Positions 1 through 8,122 are shown, numbered from the stretch's first letter. The stretch is DNA of 45,983 nucleotides from an uncultured bacterium (GCA_913050645.1 CAJXAG010000001.1:1-45983), one strand, 5' to 3'. The notes: a model not told the origin generated them from the letters alone. A program made the numbers and translations.

Positions 1-19
1 CCGAACTATATACTGACCC

Positions 20-46
20 GTACAATAGTCTCCCAGACTATTGTAC
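20..46. repeat. Perfect inverted repeat, 12-bp arms
   Basis: Arms 20-31 and 35-46 are exact reverse complements around a CCC loop. It could be the terminator of a gene lying left of the window. No T-run longer than two follows on the plus strand, so the role is uncertain. Confidence 0.6.
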
Positions 47-240
47 TCCCCGGGGCAGAGCCCGCGGGGCATTTGGGGACAATGCTAGTAAAATAATGCC
101 TTATATCAGTATGGAGCTACACGCCAGCGTGAAAGTAAGGATGACAGCTATGCTCATTAATTTCCTGGATCGCTTCGACTATAGTCTCGCGAAGACGGAA
201 AAACCTTTGGTTTTTTCGTAGACGGCAACTTCGTTGCCGT

Positions 241-266
241 CATTGCGAGCTTCTGCGAAGCAATCC
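241..266 (+). repeat. Dispersed repeat, copy 1 (CATTGCGAG...GAAGCAATCC)
   Basis: The segment begins CATTGCGAG and ends GCGAAGCAATCC, with ATTGC and GCAAT forming the outer pairs of a short imperfect hairpin. Related copies lie at 7993-8033 and, inverted, at about 15508-15535. All three are intergenic. Repeats of this style occur in many bacteria; this is recognition by eye, not a search. Confidence 0.6.
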
Positions 267-340
267 AAGTTGTGTACAACTGAAGTACGGCTTTCTTGCT
301 AGGTTTTATTAGCATAGGTGCCAGGTCTAGAGGGGAGGGG

Positions 341-369
341 TTGATTTTATAATCAAATTATTGCATAAT
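341..369 (+). promoter_or_regulatory. Predicted promoter of the 405 gene
   Basis: TTGATT at 341-346 and CATAAT at 364-369 are separated by 17 bases, a sigma-70-like arrangement. The start codon follows 35 bases later, with a GAGG ribosome binding site at about 394-397. Confidence 0.55.
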
Positions 370-404
370 CATACTCATACAAAAATCAAACATGAGGCAG
401 AACA

Positions 405-776
405 ATGAGAGCTCTTTTGGTACTTTTCTTTTCCTTTCTTCCCTTCACCGCCGGAGCTGAAGACGGGAGTGAGCAGTTCTTGGCATGCGATATGCCAATT
501 CTTAAGTACACCACCGGTGACATCAACGATGACCCCGAATGGTTCTACAGTGACTCGGTCGAATGGGTCATCGAGAACTATTATCCATACCCCAATGTAA
601 ATGGACTACCGGGCTATGCGGGATGGGTAGTACTCATCCGTATGATCGTCGACGGCGACGAAGATCTTGAAGACCATATCGTGCGCAGTGATAATCTTGC
701 ACAAGTAAAGTTCAACGGCCGCTGGATTCTCCAGCAAGACTTTGAACGCATGCTGTGTAATACAATAGTCTCATAA
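405..776 (+). CDS. Small exported protein of unknown function
   Basis: This encodes a 123-residue protein I do not recognise. Residues 1-18 form a classical signal peptide (basic residue, then a run of Leu/Phe, then TAGA just before the acidic mature start), so export is likely. The mature part is acidic and rich in Trp and Tyr, with two Cys residues far apart (about 28 and 118) that could form a disulfide. The ATG has a GAGG ribosome binding site about 7 bases upstream, and a strong terminator follows directly. The next gene (858) also encodes a small exported protein with its own signals, so these look like independent small units. The function is unknown. Confidence 0.75.
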   Translation: MRALLVLFFSFLPFTAGAEDGSEQFLACDMPILKYTTGDINDDPEWFYSDSVEWVIENYYPYPNVNGLPGYAGWVVLIRMIVDGDEDLEDHIVRSDNLAQVKFNGRWILQQDFERMLCNTIVS

Positions 777-780
777 TCCA

Positions 781-812
781 CAAGCGTCTCAAAATGAGAC
801 GCTTGTTTCTTG
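781..812 (+). terminator. Intrinsic terminator
   Basis: Perfect 11-bp stem 781-791/795-805 with an AAA loop, followed by a T-rich tail. It starts 5 bases after the stop of the 405 gene. Confidence 0.85.
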
Positions 813-857
813 CTTTTTACTCTTTTTTTTGCCAAAGTGGTATTAGGAGGTGTAACT

Positions 858-1151
858 ATGTACATACCATACGCAAGTATCATTATGTTCTTTTCCATAT
901 CATTTGCTGCGGCTGAGATCGTTCCAGTCCGCAGCAATATCGCGCCAACAACGTACTCTATAGAATACGAGAACACAATCAAAAATTTTGATGGTGACTG
1001 TCTTGCAATATTTCGGATCAACTACGAAAAAGTTAATCAAGAAATATCTGCAGGTACGCAAATATATATTTGGGAACCCACAACAGATCAGCTCTATCCT
1101 GCAAATATTTTTTACACAATGATAGACCCTGATACGTGTAGGCTAAACTAA
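858..1151 (+). CDS. Small secreted hypothetical protein
   Basis: A 97-residue protein of unknown function. An in-frame ATG exists at 810, but the ATG at 858 is chosen because an AGGAGGT ribosome binding site sits at 845-851 and the protein from there begins with a clean signal peptide (YIPYASIIMFFSISFAAAE). The mature part has two Cys residues and no domain I know. A terminator-like hairpin follows. Its size, export signal and strong ribosome binding site match the 405 gene, although the sequences do not obviously align. Confidence 0.65.
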   Translation: MYIPYASIIMFFSISFAAAEIVPVRSNIAPTTYSIEYENTIKNFDGDCLAIFRINYEKVNQEISAGTQIYIWEPTTDQLYPANIFYTMIDPDTCRLN

Positions 1152-1193
1152 AATACTCTCGCTTAAAAACGAGCAGCATCCACCCCCAATGTC

Positions 1194-1230
1194 AAAAACG
1201 TAATCGCATCAGTGGTTACGTTTTATTTAT
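1194..1230 (+). terminator. Intrinsic terminator
   Basis: AAAACGTAA (1195-1203) pairs with TTACGTTTT (1216-1224), followed by further T-rich sequence. It closes the 858 gene just before truB. Confidence 0.65.
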
Positions 1231-1249
1231 TTATGCTACGCTATAGGCC

Positions 1250-2065
1250 ATGAAACGATACGTCGTACTCAATAAAGAAATCGGACAAACACCCCTTTCA
1301 TGCATGGAGGCCTGGCGAGAAAAAAACAACCTTGCTCCAGACATATCGCTTACCTATGCAGGGCGCCTCGATCCGATGGCCTCCGGAAAACTACTGGTGC
1401 TCATCGGTGAAGAATGCAAGAAAAAAGAAACGTACCTACACCTCGACAAAGAGTATGAGTTCGAAATACTGTTTGGACTTGCTTCAGACACCCAAGACGT
1501 CTTGGGTCGCCTCACGACCTCTGATCCGATACTTTTTGATACGCGAGTTATCACTCAAACACTGCAAACACTCGTGGGTAACATTGCACTTCCCTACCCG
1601 CACTTTTCTTCAAAAACAGTACAGGGGAAACCACTACACACGTGGACACTTGAAAATAAGCTTGATGAAATTACGATACCCACACAGACCTCAATAATCT
1701 ACGCTCTGAAGCTTCTTGAAACTCATATTCAAACACGGAAAGAAGTATACGATTACACAACCAAAAAAATTGAAACTATCCCGCCTGTAACCGAGCTCCG
1801 CAAAGCGCTCGGCAATGACTTTCGACGTGAAGATGTACGAGCAGACTGGAATCAATTTCTTGCTGAAGGAAATAAAACAGATCCCTTTTACAGAGCAAAA
1901 ATACAATGCATCGCCTCCTCAGGAACCTACATGCGTTCGCTTGCAGCATTGATTGCGGCACGTCTGGGTACTACCGGGCTTGCCTACAGTATCCATCGCA
2001 CAAAAATAGGCACCTATAAAAAGATTCCTATCATAGGCGGCCTTTGGACTAGCATGTATACCTAG
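1250..2065 (+). CDS. truB: tRNA pseudouridine(55) synthase TruB
   Basis: TruB converts uridine 55 in the T-loop of tRNAs to pseudouridine. The protein has 271 residues, slightly shorter than typical, without a clear extra C-terminal PUA domain. The hallmark motif YAGRLDPMASG is at 36-46, with the catalytic Asp at position 41. The N-terminal segment before it is diverged from the usual DKPxGxTS, reading LNKEIGQTPLS, which is common in reduced genomes. A segment at 145-200 looks like a lineage-specific insertion or extended loop. The gene is convergent with the GH15 gene and the two overlap by four bases: a single CTAG at 2062-2065 supplies both stop codons. Confidence 0.9.
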   Translation: MKRYVVLNKEIGQTPLSCMEAWREKNNLAPDISLTYAGRLDPMASGKLLVLIGEECKKKETYLHLDKEYEFEILFGLASDTQDVLGRLTTSDPILFDTRVITQTLQTLVGNIALPYPHFSSKTVQGKPLHTWTLENKLDEITIPTQTSIIYALKLLETHIQTRKEVYDYTTKKIETIPPVTELRKALGNDFRREDVRADWNQFLAEGNKTDPFYRAKIQCIASSGTYMRSLAALIAARLGTTGLAYSIHRTKIGTYKKIPIIGGLWTSMYT

Positions 2066-4044
2066 CACTTGTTTCCTGAAAGTTCTTTATGCTTCTGAAT
2101 ATATGCATCCACCGTCACCACAAACTCGGCATGGCTCCAAATAAGCGGTGCTGTTGAAAGATGCGCGCCCGTTTGCGGATGCATCTGCTCTGCCAGTACA
2201 CCGCTTTTTGTTGCCTGGTTACAGGTCCATTCTAAAATGTCATACGCCTCTTTCAGACCCTTGATGGTTTCAGCAGCTTTAATAGCGTACTGAGCACGCC
2301 AGAGCGTAGTAATCACCCACGGGTTGGGTGTACCTGTTTCTTGTAGCGTATAGTACGTATCATTTTCATAACGAATATAACCGGTGGTGTGTGCGTCCAC
2401 ACGAAGTCGATCTTCAACTGTCTGCAGTGCCTTACGTACACGTGGATCATCTACCTCCACCACGCCAAAGTACACTGGTCCAAAGAAACTACTCATATCA
2501 ACGGTCATGTCTCGCTCATCCTCTTTATTGTCGTACGCACGGATATGTTTGATGAACATACCAAGCTTTTCATCATATAAATGCTCCATTATGGCGCCTT
2601 GGATGCGCTGTGCTACTGCACTATAAGTACGTGCCGCTTCCTGCTTCCCAAGGATATTTGCAAACCTCGATGCAGCATTAAGTGCTCCATACACTGCACT
2701 TGCGGTGTATGTTGAGATACCAAACTTTTCTTCCCAGAGATCAAACGAATTATTCGGTAGGCCAAGGCGCGCTTCAATAAACTCTGTCATGAAATCTGCA
2801 GCTTTCTCAATAAATGGATTATATAGTGACTCAATAAACTCCAAATCCTTCACCTTTTCATAATGTTCCCAAAGAGCGTAGAGTACCAACGCAGTCTCAT
2901 CTTCTTGTATGGGGAACTCGGGCGTGCCTTCAATAATCCACGGATGCCACGAACTACCAAGACATCCATCAGCCCGATACTTGTGCATAAAGTATCCACC
3001 TCGCTCCAGACGTTCTGTCATAAACCGGAAGAACTGCTGTGTCACGTCAGCATATCCTGCGGTATCCAGTGCAATTGCAACAAGTGCCGCGTCACGTGGC
3101 CAAACGTAGCTATAGGTATCGCGACCGTGATGAAGCATATCGGTATCGCTCGATGCAATAATCGCACCACCGTTGTCGGTATGTACACGAATAGTGGTGA
3201 GGGATCGTTTATAAAGCATTTGCATCTCAAACGAGAACAGTGAGAGATCCCGCCCATCTTCTTTATCAAGCCATGCCTTCCAGTAGTTTTGTGTGGTGCG
3301 CAACAACGCCTCTGGTGTCTCCTTCAGTACGTAGGCATTCAGATCATGTGCCTCACCCATGGTTTCACCACACACAATCCAGTATGCAATCTGTGTCGCA
3401 CCTTTGGGTTTTAGTTTTGCAGTAATCCCAATAATCGAATCAACTGAACCGTGTTCTATAGGGTTCTGTTCAAGCTTCCCGTCAGCAGCATCATGAAACG
3501 TTCCTTCTTTTCCTTCGATACCAAACAGACCAATATTGTATTCCTTAAACTGCTCTTCGCCATGGTAGGCATTTACTAAAAAAGTATTTTTTCCTTTGTA
3601 GTGTACGATTGCATTGACGCGTGGGTCATAATACCCCGTGTCACCTCGGCGCGACTCGGAAATACGAAACTGTTGCGAAAGAAAGAGTTTTACCTCGCGC
3701 TGCTCATTGCGCTCGTTACTTAGGGTAAATGAACGTATAAATACATTCTGCTCGTTGTGTACCACATCAACACTCGAAAGTGTGATTCCAAGCTTGTCAT
3801 TAACCGCATGCATACTTCCAACCACTGTCTCCGGGTCAGAGCCGACCGTTATATGCCAATCAGCATCGTCAAGCCATGAAATCTGCTCATCGGCATACAC
3901 TCCAATACGATGCACAAAGCTCCCACTTGCACCACTGACATGATTACTAAACCCGACATGGGGATAGTATAAATCGCGCACTTGACCACGATAGTCAAGT
4001 CCGACGAGCATGTTGCCATTTCCTAGTGTAACTGCTCGTGCCAT
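2062..4044 (-). CDS. GH15 glucoamylase / glucodextranase-like glycoside hydrolase
   Basis: This 660-residue enzyme belongs to glycoside hydrolase family 15, inverting enzymes that release glucose from alpha-glucans or cleave trehalose. The N-terminal third is the beta-sandwich domain typical of prokaryotic members. The (alpha/alpha)6 barrel follows, with family signatures YVWPRDAALVA, a stretch with QEDET, DLWEEKFG (probable catalytic Glu region) and NPWVITTLWRAQYA. No signal peptide is seen, so it probably acts in the cytoplasm on stored glycogen-like polymer. It is the last gene of a minus-strand run GT4 - GH57 - DUF5752-like - GH15 with 4-12 base gaps, consistent with one operon for alpha-glucan synthesis and breakdown. 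Glucoamylase versus trehalase activity cannot be decided here. Confidence 0.88.
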   Translation of the reverse strand: MARAVTLGNGNMLVGLDYRGQVRDLYYPHVGFSNHVSGASGSFVHRIGVYADEQISWLDDADWHITVGSDPETVVGSMHAVNDKLGITLSSVDVVHNEQNVFIRSFTLSNERNEQREVKLFLSQQFRISESRRGDTGYYDPRVNAIVHYKGKNTFLVNAYHGEEQFKEYNIGLFGIEGKEGTFHDAADGKLEQNPIEHGSVDSIIGITAKLKPKGATQIAYWIVCGETMGEAHDLNAYVLKETPEALLRTTQNYWKAWLDKEDGRDLSLFSFEMQMLYKRSLTTIRVHTDNGGAIIASSDTDMLHHGRDTYSYVWPRDAALVAIALDTAGYADVTQQFFRFMTERLERGGYFMHKYRADGCLGSSWHPWIIEGTPEFPIQEDETALVLYALWEHYEKVKDLEFIESLYNPFIEKAADFMTEFIEARLGLPNNSFDLWEEKFGISTYTASAVYGALNAASRFANILGKQEAARTYSAVAQRIQGAIMEHLYDEKLGMFIKHIRAYDNKEDERDMTVDMSSFFGPVYFGVVEVDDPRVRKALQTVEDRLRVDAHTTGYIRYENDTYYTLQETGTPNPWVITTLWRAQYAIKAAETIKGLKEAYDILEWTCNQATKSGVLAEQMHPQTGAHLSTAPLIWSHAEFVVTVDAYIQKHKELSGNKC

Positions 4045-4048
4045 AGGT

Positions 4049-4435
4049 TTAGATAGTGTAGAGTCGAAGGTGACGCTTTACGACTGTTCGAGCACTTGAT
4101 GGCTTCTTGCTTCGTCGTAAGTCTGCTGCACACGCAGCATCATCAAGCACGTGTTCTACCCAGTCTGCGAAATCGTTCTTTTCCTTTGTCACGTGATGCA
4201 AAAACACCTCATCTTCCATTGAGCCAAAAGCTGTCTCAAGCTGTTGTAAATCCTCAAGCACCGCACCATCGGTTGTCCAGAAGCATGACGCATCTTCTGC
4301 ACACACAAGTGCACGCATCTTCTGTGGCTTCTTAGAGGCTGTCTTCTTAGAAGTTGCCTTCTTTTTTACAGCTTTCTTTGCTGCTTTTTTAACTGCCTTT
4401 TTAACAGTTTTTTTAGTTGTTTTTTTTGCGGACAT
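4049..4435 (-). CDS. Lysine-rich H1-like tail fused to a DUF5752-like domain
   Basis: A 128-residue protein in two parts. Residues 1-40 are almost entirely Lys, Ala and Thr in KK-spaced repeats, resembling histone H1 tails and likely to bind nucleic acid or another polyanion. Residues 41-128 contain CFWTTDGAVLEDLQQLE, then DEVFLHHVTKEKNDFADWV and a short helical end, resembling DUF5752, a domain I associate with carbohydrate-gene neighbourhoods in archaea and CPR bacteria (recalled, not searched). It lies 4 bases from the GH15 gene and 12 from GH57, so it is probably co-expressed with glycan enzymes. It may regulate or scaffold polymer metabolism, but this is inference. Confidence 0.6.
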   Translation of the reverse strand: MSAKKTTKKTVKKAVKKAAKKAVKKKATSKKTASKKPQKMRALVCAEDASCFWTTDGAVLEDLQQLETAFGSMEDEVFLHHVTKEKNDFADWVEHVLDDAACAADLRRSKKPSSARTVVKRHLRLYTI

Positions 4436-4447
4436 AAGAACTATTGT

Positions 4448-5770
4448 TTATGAAAATGTGAATAAAGAACGAAATCGCTTAAAGAGACCGTGCCACCAAA
4501 TACGTAGACGTTCCCAGAACGTCAACGTCGACTCAGACGACGCTACCTCCTGCCGTCGCTTTTCTTTTTCTGCGACTGCATGTTGTACCCTTAATTGTAA
4601 ATCACTTAAGGCATTCATAAAAGCGACATATGCATCATATGGGGATTCATACGGAGAGAAGTATGCATGCACGTCTCCGTCTTCGGACCACTTGGTACAC
4701 ATATAGTAGAAATGATCAGACGTTTGCAACTTTCGCCACGTTTCAATAATCTCCGGATCTTCTGTCGCCATCACATCACGTTCGATGCCGTAAATTGCCG
4801 CGATTGCATCTTTCTGGATATCATTCCCCGTCCATGCAGTCAGATCACGATCAGTATCAGCCCAGGTCATCACGTCAGGAACATCGATCTCTCCAACCGC
4901 ATCGTAGCTCAGCGCCGTTTCAGTCGCTGTTTTAAAGGTGGTGTCGGGATGTTCAGTCAACAAGTGCGGCAGCGTGCGCATAAAGTTGAAGATACCCGTA
5001 TCTTCCCACTGATGCTCCCCAAACGTTTCATAATCCATAAAGAGATTGATCGTTTGTCCATCGCCATGATGCGCATGGATCCAGTCAGTGTAAGTCTCTG
5101 CAGAAAGTGGAAAACTCTCCCATGCTTGATTACCAAACCGGAATGCCACATCATCAGACAACTTGTAATTTTTTAAGAGCACCTTTATCTTGCTACACCC
5201 TTGTGGGTTGTATACGTAGTTTGGACTGCGCCATCCAAGTACTGGGTCCCACCCTTCAGCCATGATCCCAATGTAGCCATTGTCTTCACACCACTTGGCC
5301 AGGTCATTTCGATATGAAAGTTCTGTGTTACGGAATACTTTTGGTGTGTACCCAAAGAGTTCATGAATGCGTTTTGCATGCTGCGCAACCTGTCGCTCAA
5401 ACTCCGGCACTGAGTAGAAAAATGCAAGTGAGTGGTGATAAGTGTCCGCGAGAATTTCCACGCGTCCCGACGCAACAAGTTTCTGAAAACTCTCCAGCAC
5501 ATCTGGTGCATACGCTTCAAACTGATCAAGCACCGTACCTGAGAATGAAAGTGAGAACTTAAACTCAGGATGCGTATCTAAAAGTTCTTGCAACACCGCG
5601 TTCATCGGTCGGTACGACTTCTCTGCAACTTTCTCAATGATTTTTCGGTTGTTCAAGTCTGTTTCTGACGCATCGTTGAAATATTCATTGTCATTTCCAA
5701 TGTCAAATACACGATACTTTTTTACCCGGTAGGGTTGGTGTACATGAAAATAGGGACAGACTGTTAACAT
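4448..5770 (-). CDS. GH57 alpha-amylase-family glycoside hydrolase
   Basis: A 440-residue retaining glycoside hydrolase of family 57 (alpha-amylase, 4-alpha-glucanotransferase or amylopullulanase type) acting on alpha-glucans. The N-terminal PYFHVHQPYRV is the family start motif. The predicted nucleophile Glu is in VFRNTELSY (about residue 150) and the acid/base Asp in FMDYETFGEHQ (about 246). A C-terminal helical region is present, and the extreme C-terminus is basic and aromatic. There is no signal peptide. A TTG at 5779 would add three residues; the ATG at 5770 is preferred because it gives the family-like start. It begins 13 bases after the stop of the GT4 gene, so translation is probably coupled. 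Substrate specificity is not resolved. Confidence 0.88.
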   Translation of the reverse strand: MLTVCPYFHVHQPYRVKKYRVFDIGNDNEYFNDASETDLNNRKIIEKVAEKSYRPMNAVLQELLDTHPEFKFSLSFSGTVLDQFEAYAPDVLESFQKLVASGRVEILADTYHHSLAFFYSVPEFERQVAQHAKRIHELFGYTPKVFRNTELSYRNDLAKWCEDNGYIGIMAEGWDPVLGWRSPNYVYNPQGCSKIKVLLKNYKLSDDVAFRFGNQAWESFPLSAETYTDWIHAHHGDGQTINLFMDYETFGEHQWEDTGIFNFMRTLPHLLTEHPDTTFKTATETALSYDAVGEIDVPDVMTWADTDRDLTAWTGNDIQKDAIAAIYGIERDVMATEDPEIIETWRKLQTSDHFYYMCTKWSEDGDVHAYFSPYESPYDAYVAFMNALSDLQLRVQHAVAEKEKRRQEVASSESTLTFWERLRIWWHGLFKRFRSLFTFS

Positions 5771-5783
5771 AGCAAGCAAGTAG

Positions 5784-6995
5784 TTACGTTACCCATTCTA
5801 TCAGATGGCGGTATAAATCGAGAACTTTACGCGCCACCCCTTTCCACGATAGCTGCGCGCTCTCCTTCTGTCCTTCTTTCACTAATTGTCCGTGCATTAC
5901 CGGATAACGCAATGCAGCAAGGATTTTATTTGCCATTTCTTCAACATCCCAAAAGTCTACCTTCAGGACATGTGTAATCACCTCAGCTACACCTGACTGT
6001 TTTGAAATAAGTGACGGTGCACCATGCTGAATCGCCTCAAGCGGTACCAATCCAAAAGGCTCAGAGACCGAGGGCATCACGACCAAGTCAACGCTTTGAT
6101 ACATCTGGTCACGTTCTTCATACCAAAGTGCCCCCGCAAACAACACGTGCTGAGAAAGCCCGAGTGCCCCTACCTGCTGCATGATCTGTCCAGTCATGTC
6201 TCCCTTTCCCGAAATAACAAAAACGACGTTTGGGTCATATGAAACAACCTTTTGGGCTGCCTGCACAAAATAATCAACACCTTTCTGAACTGTGATGCGT
6301 CCATGGTACAACACAATCTTCTTTCCTTGCGCACGTAACTCCTGCAAGGTTGGCTCATGTCGCTTCACTTCTTGCGTGTCGATACCGTTATGTACCACCG
6401 TAACTTTATCTGGGTTCACGTCATACTTTTGCGTCACGATGTCTTTTGTAAACTGACTGACGGCAACTACTTTGTCTGCGACAGCAAAAGATTCTTTTTC
6501 AATCTCGTATACTTGTGGATCAACATTTTCTCCAGCAGCCTGATCAAACGCTGTCGCATGCACATGGAGAATCAGCGGCTTTCCAGTGGCAATCTTTGCT
6601 GCAACACCAGCAAGATATGACGTCCAGTCGTGTGCATGGATGAGATCAAACTCTTCCTCCATAGCAATCTCTGCCGCCTTGTGCGCGTATGCATGCACCT
6701 CCTGCAGAAGCGTCCGGCTGTACAAATGATGCCGACCATACTCATCGTACACATCAATCATGGTTTGTGAGCCGGTGTAGGGCACCATTGCTGAGGGTAC
6801 CTCGCGAGTGCGTACCATTTTCTCTACATCAGCAAAAATAAAGCGAGAATGTCCATCGACAGCTTGCGACTTCGGCAACACAAAAATCACCTCGACACCA
6901 CTTTGTGCGAGTTCACGTGTAATGCCCTGGCATGCCATACCGAGGCCTCCAGTTGTGTGTGGCGGGAAATCCCAACCAAACGTAAGAACTTTCAT
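5784..6995 (-). CDS. GT4-type glycosyltransferase, glycogen/starch synthase-like
   Basis: A 403-residue GT-B fold glycosyltransferase of the GT4 type, probably extending an alpha-glucan from a nucleotide sugar. Visible motifs are GWDFPPHTTGGLG at the N-terminus, DLIHAHDW, VVHNGID, HGRITVQKGVDYF and the acceptor-site E-x7-E in SEPFGLVPLE (about 312 and 320). A TTG at 7025 would extend the protein by ten residues, but the ATG at 6995 gives the family-typical MKVLTFGWDFPP start and is chosen. It is first in the operon with GH57, DUF5752-like and GH15. Pairing a synthase with GH57 and GH15 suggests a small glycogen cycle. A sucrose- or glycolipid-forming activity cannot be excluded. Confidence 0.85.
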   Translation of the reverse strand: MKVLTFGWDFPPHTTGGLGMACQGITRELAQSGVEVIFVLPKSQAVDGHSRFIFADVEKMVRTREVPSAMVPYTGSQTMIDVYDEYGRHHLYSRTLLQEVHAYAHKAAEIAMEEEFDLIHAHDWTSYLAGVAAKIATGKPLILHVHATAFDQAAGENVDPQVYEIEKESFAVADKVVAVSQFTKDIVTQKYDVNPDKVTVVHNGIDTQEVKRHEPTLQELRAQGKKIVLYHGRITVQKGVDYFVQAAQKVVSYDPNVVFVISGKGDMTGQIMQQVGALGLSQHVLFAGALWYEERDQMYQSVDLVVMPSVSEPFGLVPLEAIQHGAPSLISKQSGVAEVITHVLKVDFWDVEEMANKILAALRYPVMHGQLVKEGQKESAQLSWKGVARKVLDLYRHLIEWVT

Positions 6996-7100
6996 GTGTA
7001 CTTGGCAATCGTCCGACCGTATCAAAATAAGGAGAAATATAGACGATTACGCATATATAATACCACGTTGTTACAGGACTGGCTTTTGCCGCTGTGCGTA

Positions 7101-7129
7101 TTGACTGCATGGGTCAGCTCTGGTAATAT
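7101..7129 (+). promoter_or_regulatory. Predicted promoter for the L33-like gene
   Basis: TTGACT at 7101-7106 and TAATAT at 7124-7129 are spaced by 17 bases. A leader of roughly 100 bases with repeated GCGAGCGAG tracts follows. On the opposite strand, TATTAT/TATATA around 7050-7065 may serve as the -10 region of the glycan operon. Confidence 0.5.
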
Positions 7130-7235
7130 TGCGCCACTACAGCCAAGCGAGCGAGCGTCGTGAGCAAATTTCAAGCTTGAGTTACATACTTAATTTGAGC
7201 TTACATTTGGACATGACCGAGCGAGCGAAGGGTGT

Positions 7236-7430
7236 ATGAATAAAATTCATATGTCACAAGATCGACTCATAAAAATGGTTAGCAAGGGCGACGAAAACGG
7301 CGTTGGTAAAGGTCATGTGTACTACACAACCTACAACAACAAGAACAAGAAGGACCCGAGCAAAAAGCACGAGGAACGAAAGTTCAACCCCGTTTCAAAG
7401 ACCCACACACAGTACGTGCAGAAAAAATAG
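7236..7430 (+). CDS. rpmG: Ribosomal protein L33-like protein lacking zinc ligands
   Basis: A 64-residue, strongly basic protein. Its C-terminal half (GHVYYTTYNNKNK, then ERKFNPVSKTHTQY, ending KK) aligns by eye with ribosomal protein L33 of the 50S subunit, where the usual pattern is YxTTKN...KKFCPxCxKHTxHxE. All four zinc-binding Cys positions are absent, as in the C-minus L33 form. The ATG at 7236 has a weak AAGGG upstream; the ATG at 7251 (MSQDRLIKM) is an equally good start and closer to the typical L33 length. The gene stands alone with its own predicted promoter and a very strong terminator. Assignment rests on short motifs only. Confidence 0.65.
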   Translation: MNKIHMSQDRLIKMVSKGDENGVGKGHVYYTTYNNKNKKDPSKKHEERKFNPVSKTHTQYVQKK

Positions 7431-7441
7431 TTTATCTATAA

Positions 7442-7480
7442 ACAAAGACAACGGCGCCCTGTGGGCGCCGTTGTCTTTGT
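7442..7480 (+). terminator. Very long intrinsic terminator
   Basis: Perfect 18-bp stem 7442-7459/7463-7480 with a TGT loop, 11 bases after the L33-like stop. No long T-run follows on the plus strand directly. Confidence 0.75.
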
Positions 7481-7484
7481 CCAA

Positions 7485-7512
7485 AAAACCTTTCATTCGA
7501 ATGAAAGGTTTT
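7485..7512. repeat. 28-base perfect palindrome, copy 1
   Basis: The segment is its own reverse complement with no spacer (centre between 7498 and 7499). The identical 28 bases recur within 8041-8072. The second half ends in TTTT and could help terminate transcription from either side. Confidence 0.8.
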
Positions 7513-7513
7513 A

Positions 7514-7541
7514 TTGACTTCTCTCCCCCTTTTGCTACATT
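7514..7541 (+). promoter_or_regulatory. Predicted promoter of the 7577 gene
   Basis: TTGACT (7514-7519) and TACATT (7536-7541) are spaced by 16 bases. The same TTGACT-N16 layout is seen upstream of the 15636 and 37879 genes. Confidence 0.6.
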
Positions 7542-7576
7542 TGCCTGTAGAAACAACCCTGAGGAGTTAGTCAACA

Positions 7577-7939
7577 ATGCATATCGCAAGAGTCTCTTCA
7601 ACGACGTTCCGCTCGAGTCGTCAGTACAGGTTTCCGTACCGAATCTGGAACAAAGAAAGCGAAGCAAAGCCGATTCAAAAGCTCTGGGAAGACGTAGATC
7701 CCTATGGAGCTGGCCCACAAAACTTTCCTGACTGCTTTCCCAAAAATGGCTTCGATGTCAAAGAGCGTATGCTGGAACTACTCGGAAGTCTAGGGATGAA
7801 ACAAGCACACATTGCACATATGGACGTAAGTGCATACATACTTGAAGCAAGAGTCCTCAATGACCAAAGTAGAAACATTGAAAATTGGGACGCTTTTGAA
7901 GCACTGCTCGAAAGAACATTCTGCCTTGAAGTTCGGTAA
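7577..7939 (+). CDS. Orphan hypothetical protein
   Basis: A 120-residue soluble protein with no domain I recognise. The N-terminal 30 residues are basic and aromatic; the rest is mixed helical, with Cys residues at about 53 and 116. It has a predicted promoter, a GAGGAG ribosome binding site at 7561-7566 about 10 bases before the ATG, and a private terminator only 3 bases after the stop. This isolated architecture, with a strong ribosome binding site that neighbouring housekeeping genes lack, matches the other orphan genes at 28725, 29148, 29644, 37879 and 38280. Confidence 0.7.
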   Translation: MHIARVSSTTFRSSRQYRFPYRIWNKESEAKPIQKLWEDVDPYGAGPQNFPDCFPKNGFDVKERMLELLGSLGMKQAHIAHMDVSAYILEARVLNDQSRNIENWDAFEALLERTFCLEVR

Positions 7940-7942
7940 TCA

Positions 7943-7970
7943 AAAACCTCGCAATCAATCGCGAGGTTTT
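7943..7970 (+). terminator. Intrinsic terminator
   Basis: 10-bp stem 7943-7952/7961-7970 with an 8-base loop, ending GGTTTTC then TT-rich sequence. It directly follows the 7577 gene. Confidence 0.8.
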
Positions 7971-7992
7971 CTTATACCTGTACCACATTCGT

Positions 7993-8033
7993 CATTGCTT
8001 CGTCATTGCGAGGAACTTGCGACGAAGCAATCC
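7993..8033 (+). repeat. Dispersed repeat, copy 2
   Basis: CATTGCGAGGAACTTGCGAC followed by GAAGCAATCC, matching the repeat at 241-266. A partial duplicate (CATTGCTTCGT) sits immediately upstream. Confidence 0.6.
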
Positions 8034-8040
8034 AGAAAGC

Positions 8041-8072
8041 ACAAAACCTTTCATTCGAATGAAAGGTTTTGT
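8041..8072. terminator. 32-base perfect palindrome, copy 2, probable terminator
   Basis: Perfect palindrome of 16-base arms containing the same 28-base core as 7485-7512. For the minus strand it lies downstream of the aldolase gene and its 3' structured element (8123-8334) and ends in a TTTTG tract, so it is the likely end of that transcript. Confidence 0.65.
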
Positions 8073-8122
8073 GTGTAACTAATTTCCTCAAATTACTATG
8101 AAATGCAAAGTAGCAATTGTGC

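Larger units (their letters stand above)
1..340. other. Gene-free stretch with hairpins and repeats
   Basis: I see no gene here. It holds a perfect 12-bp inverted repeat with a 3-base loop (20-46), a GC-rich segment (46-85) resembling one at about 30080-30115, a hairpin at 199-219, a 9-bp hairpin with TTC loop (221-241), and one copy of a dispersed repeat (241-266). Part of 160-200 looks like a decayed repeat copy. Confidence 0.6.

Noticed and set aside
7101..7300. Mobile element near the GCGAGCGAG repeats
   Set aside because: Short tandem tracts only; no terminal repeats or transposase.
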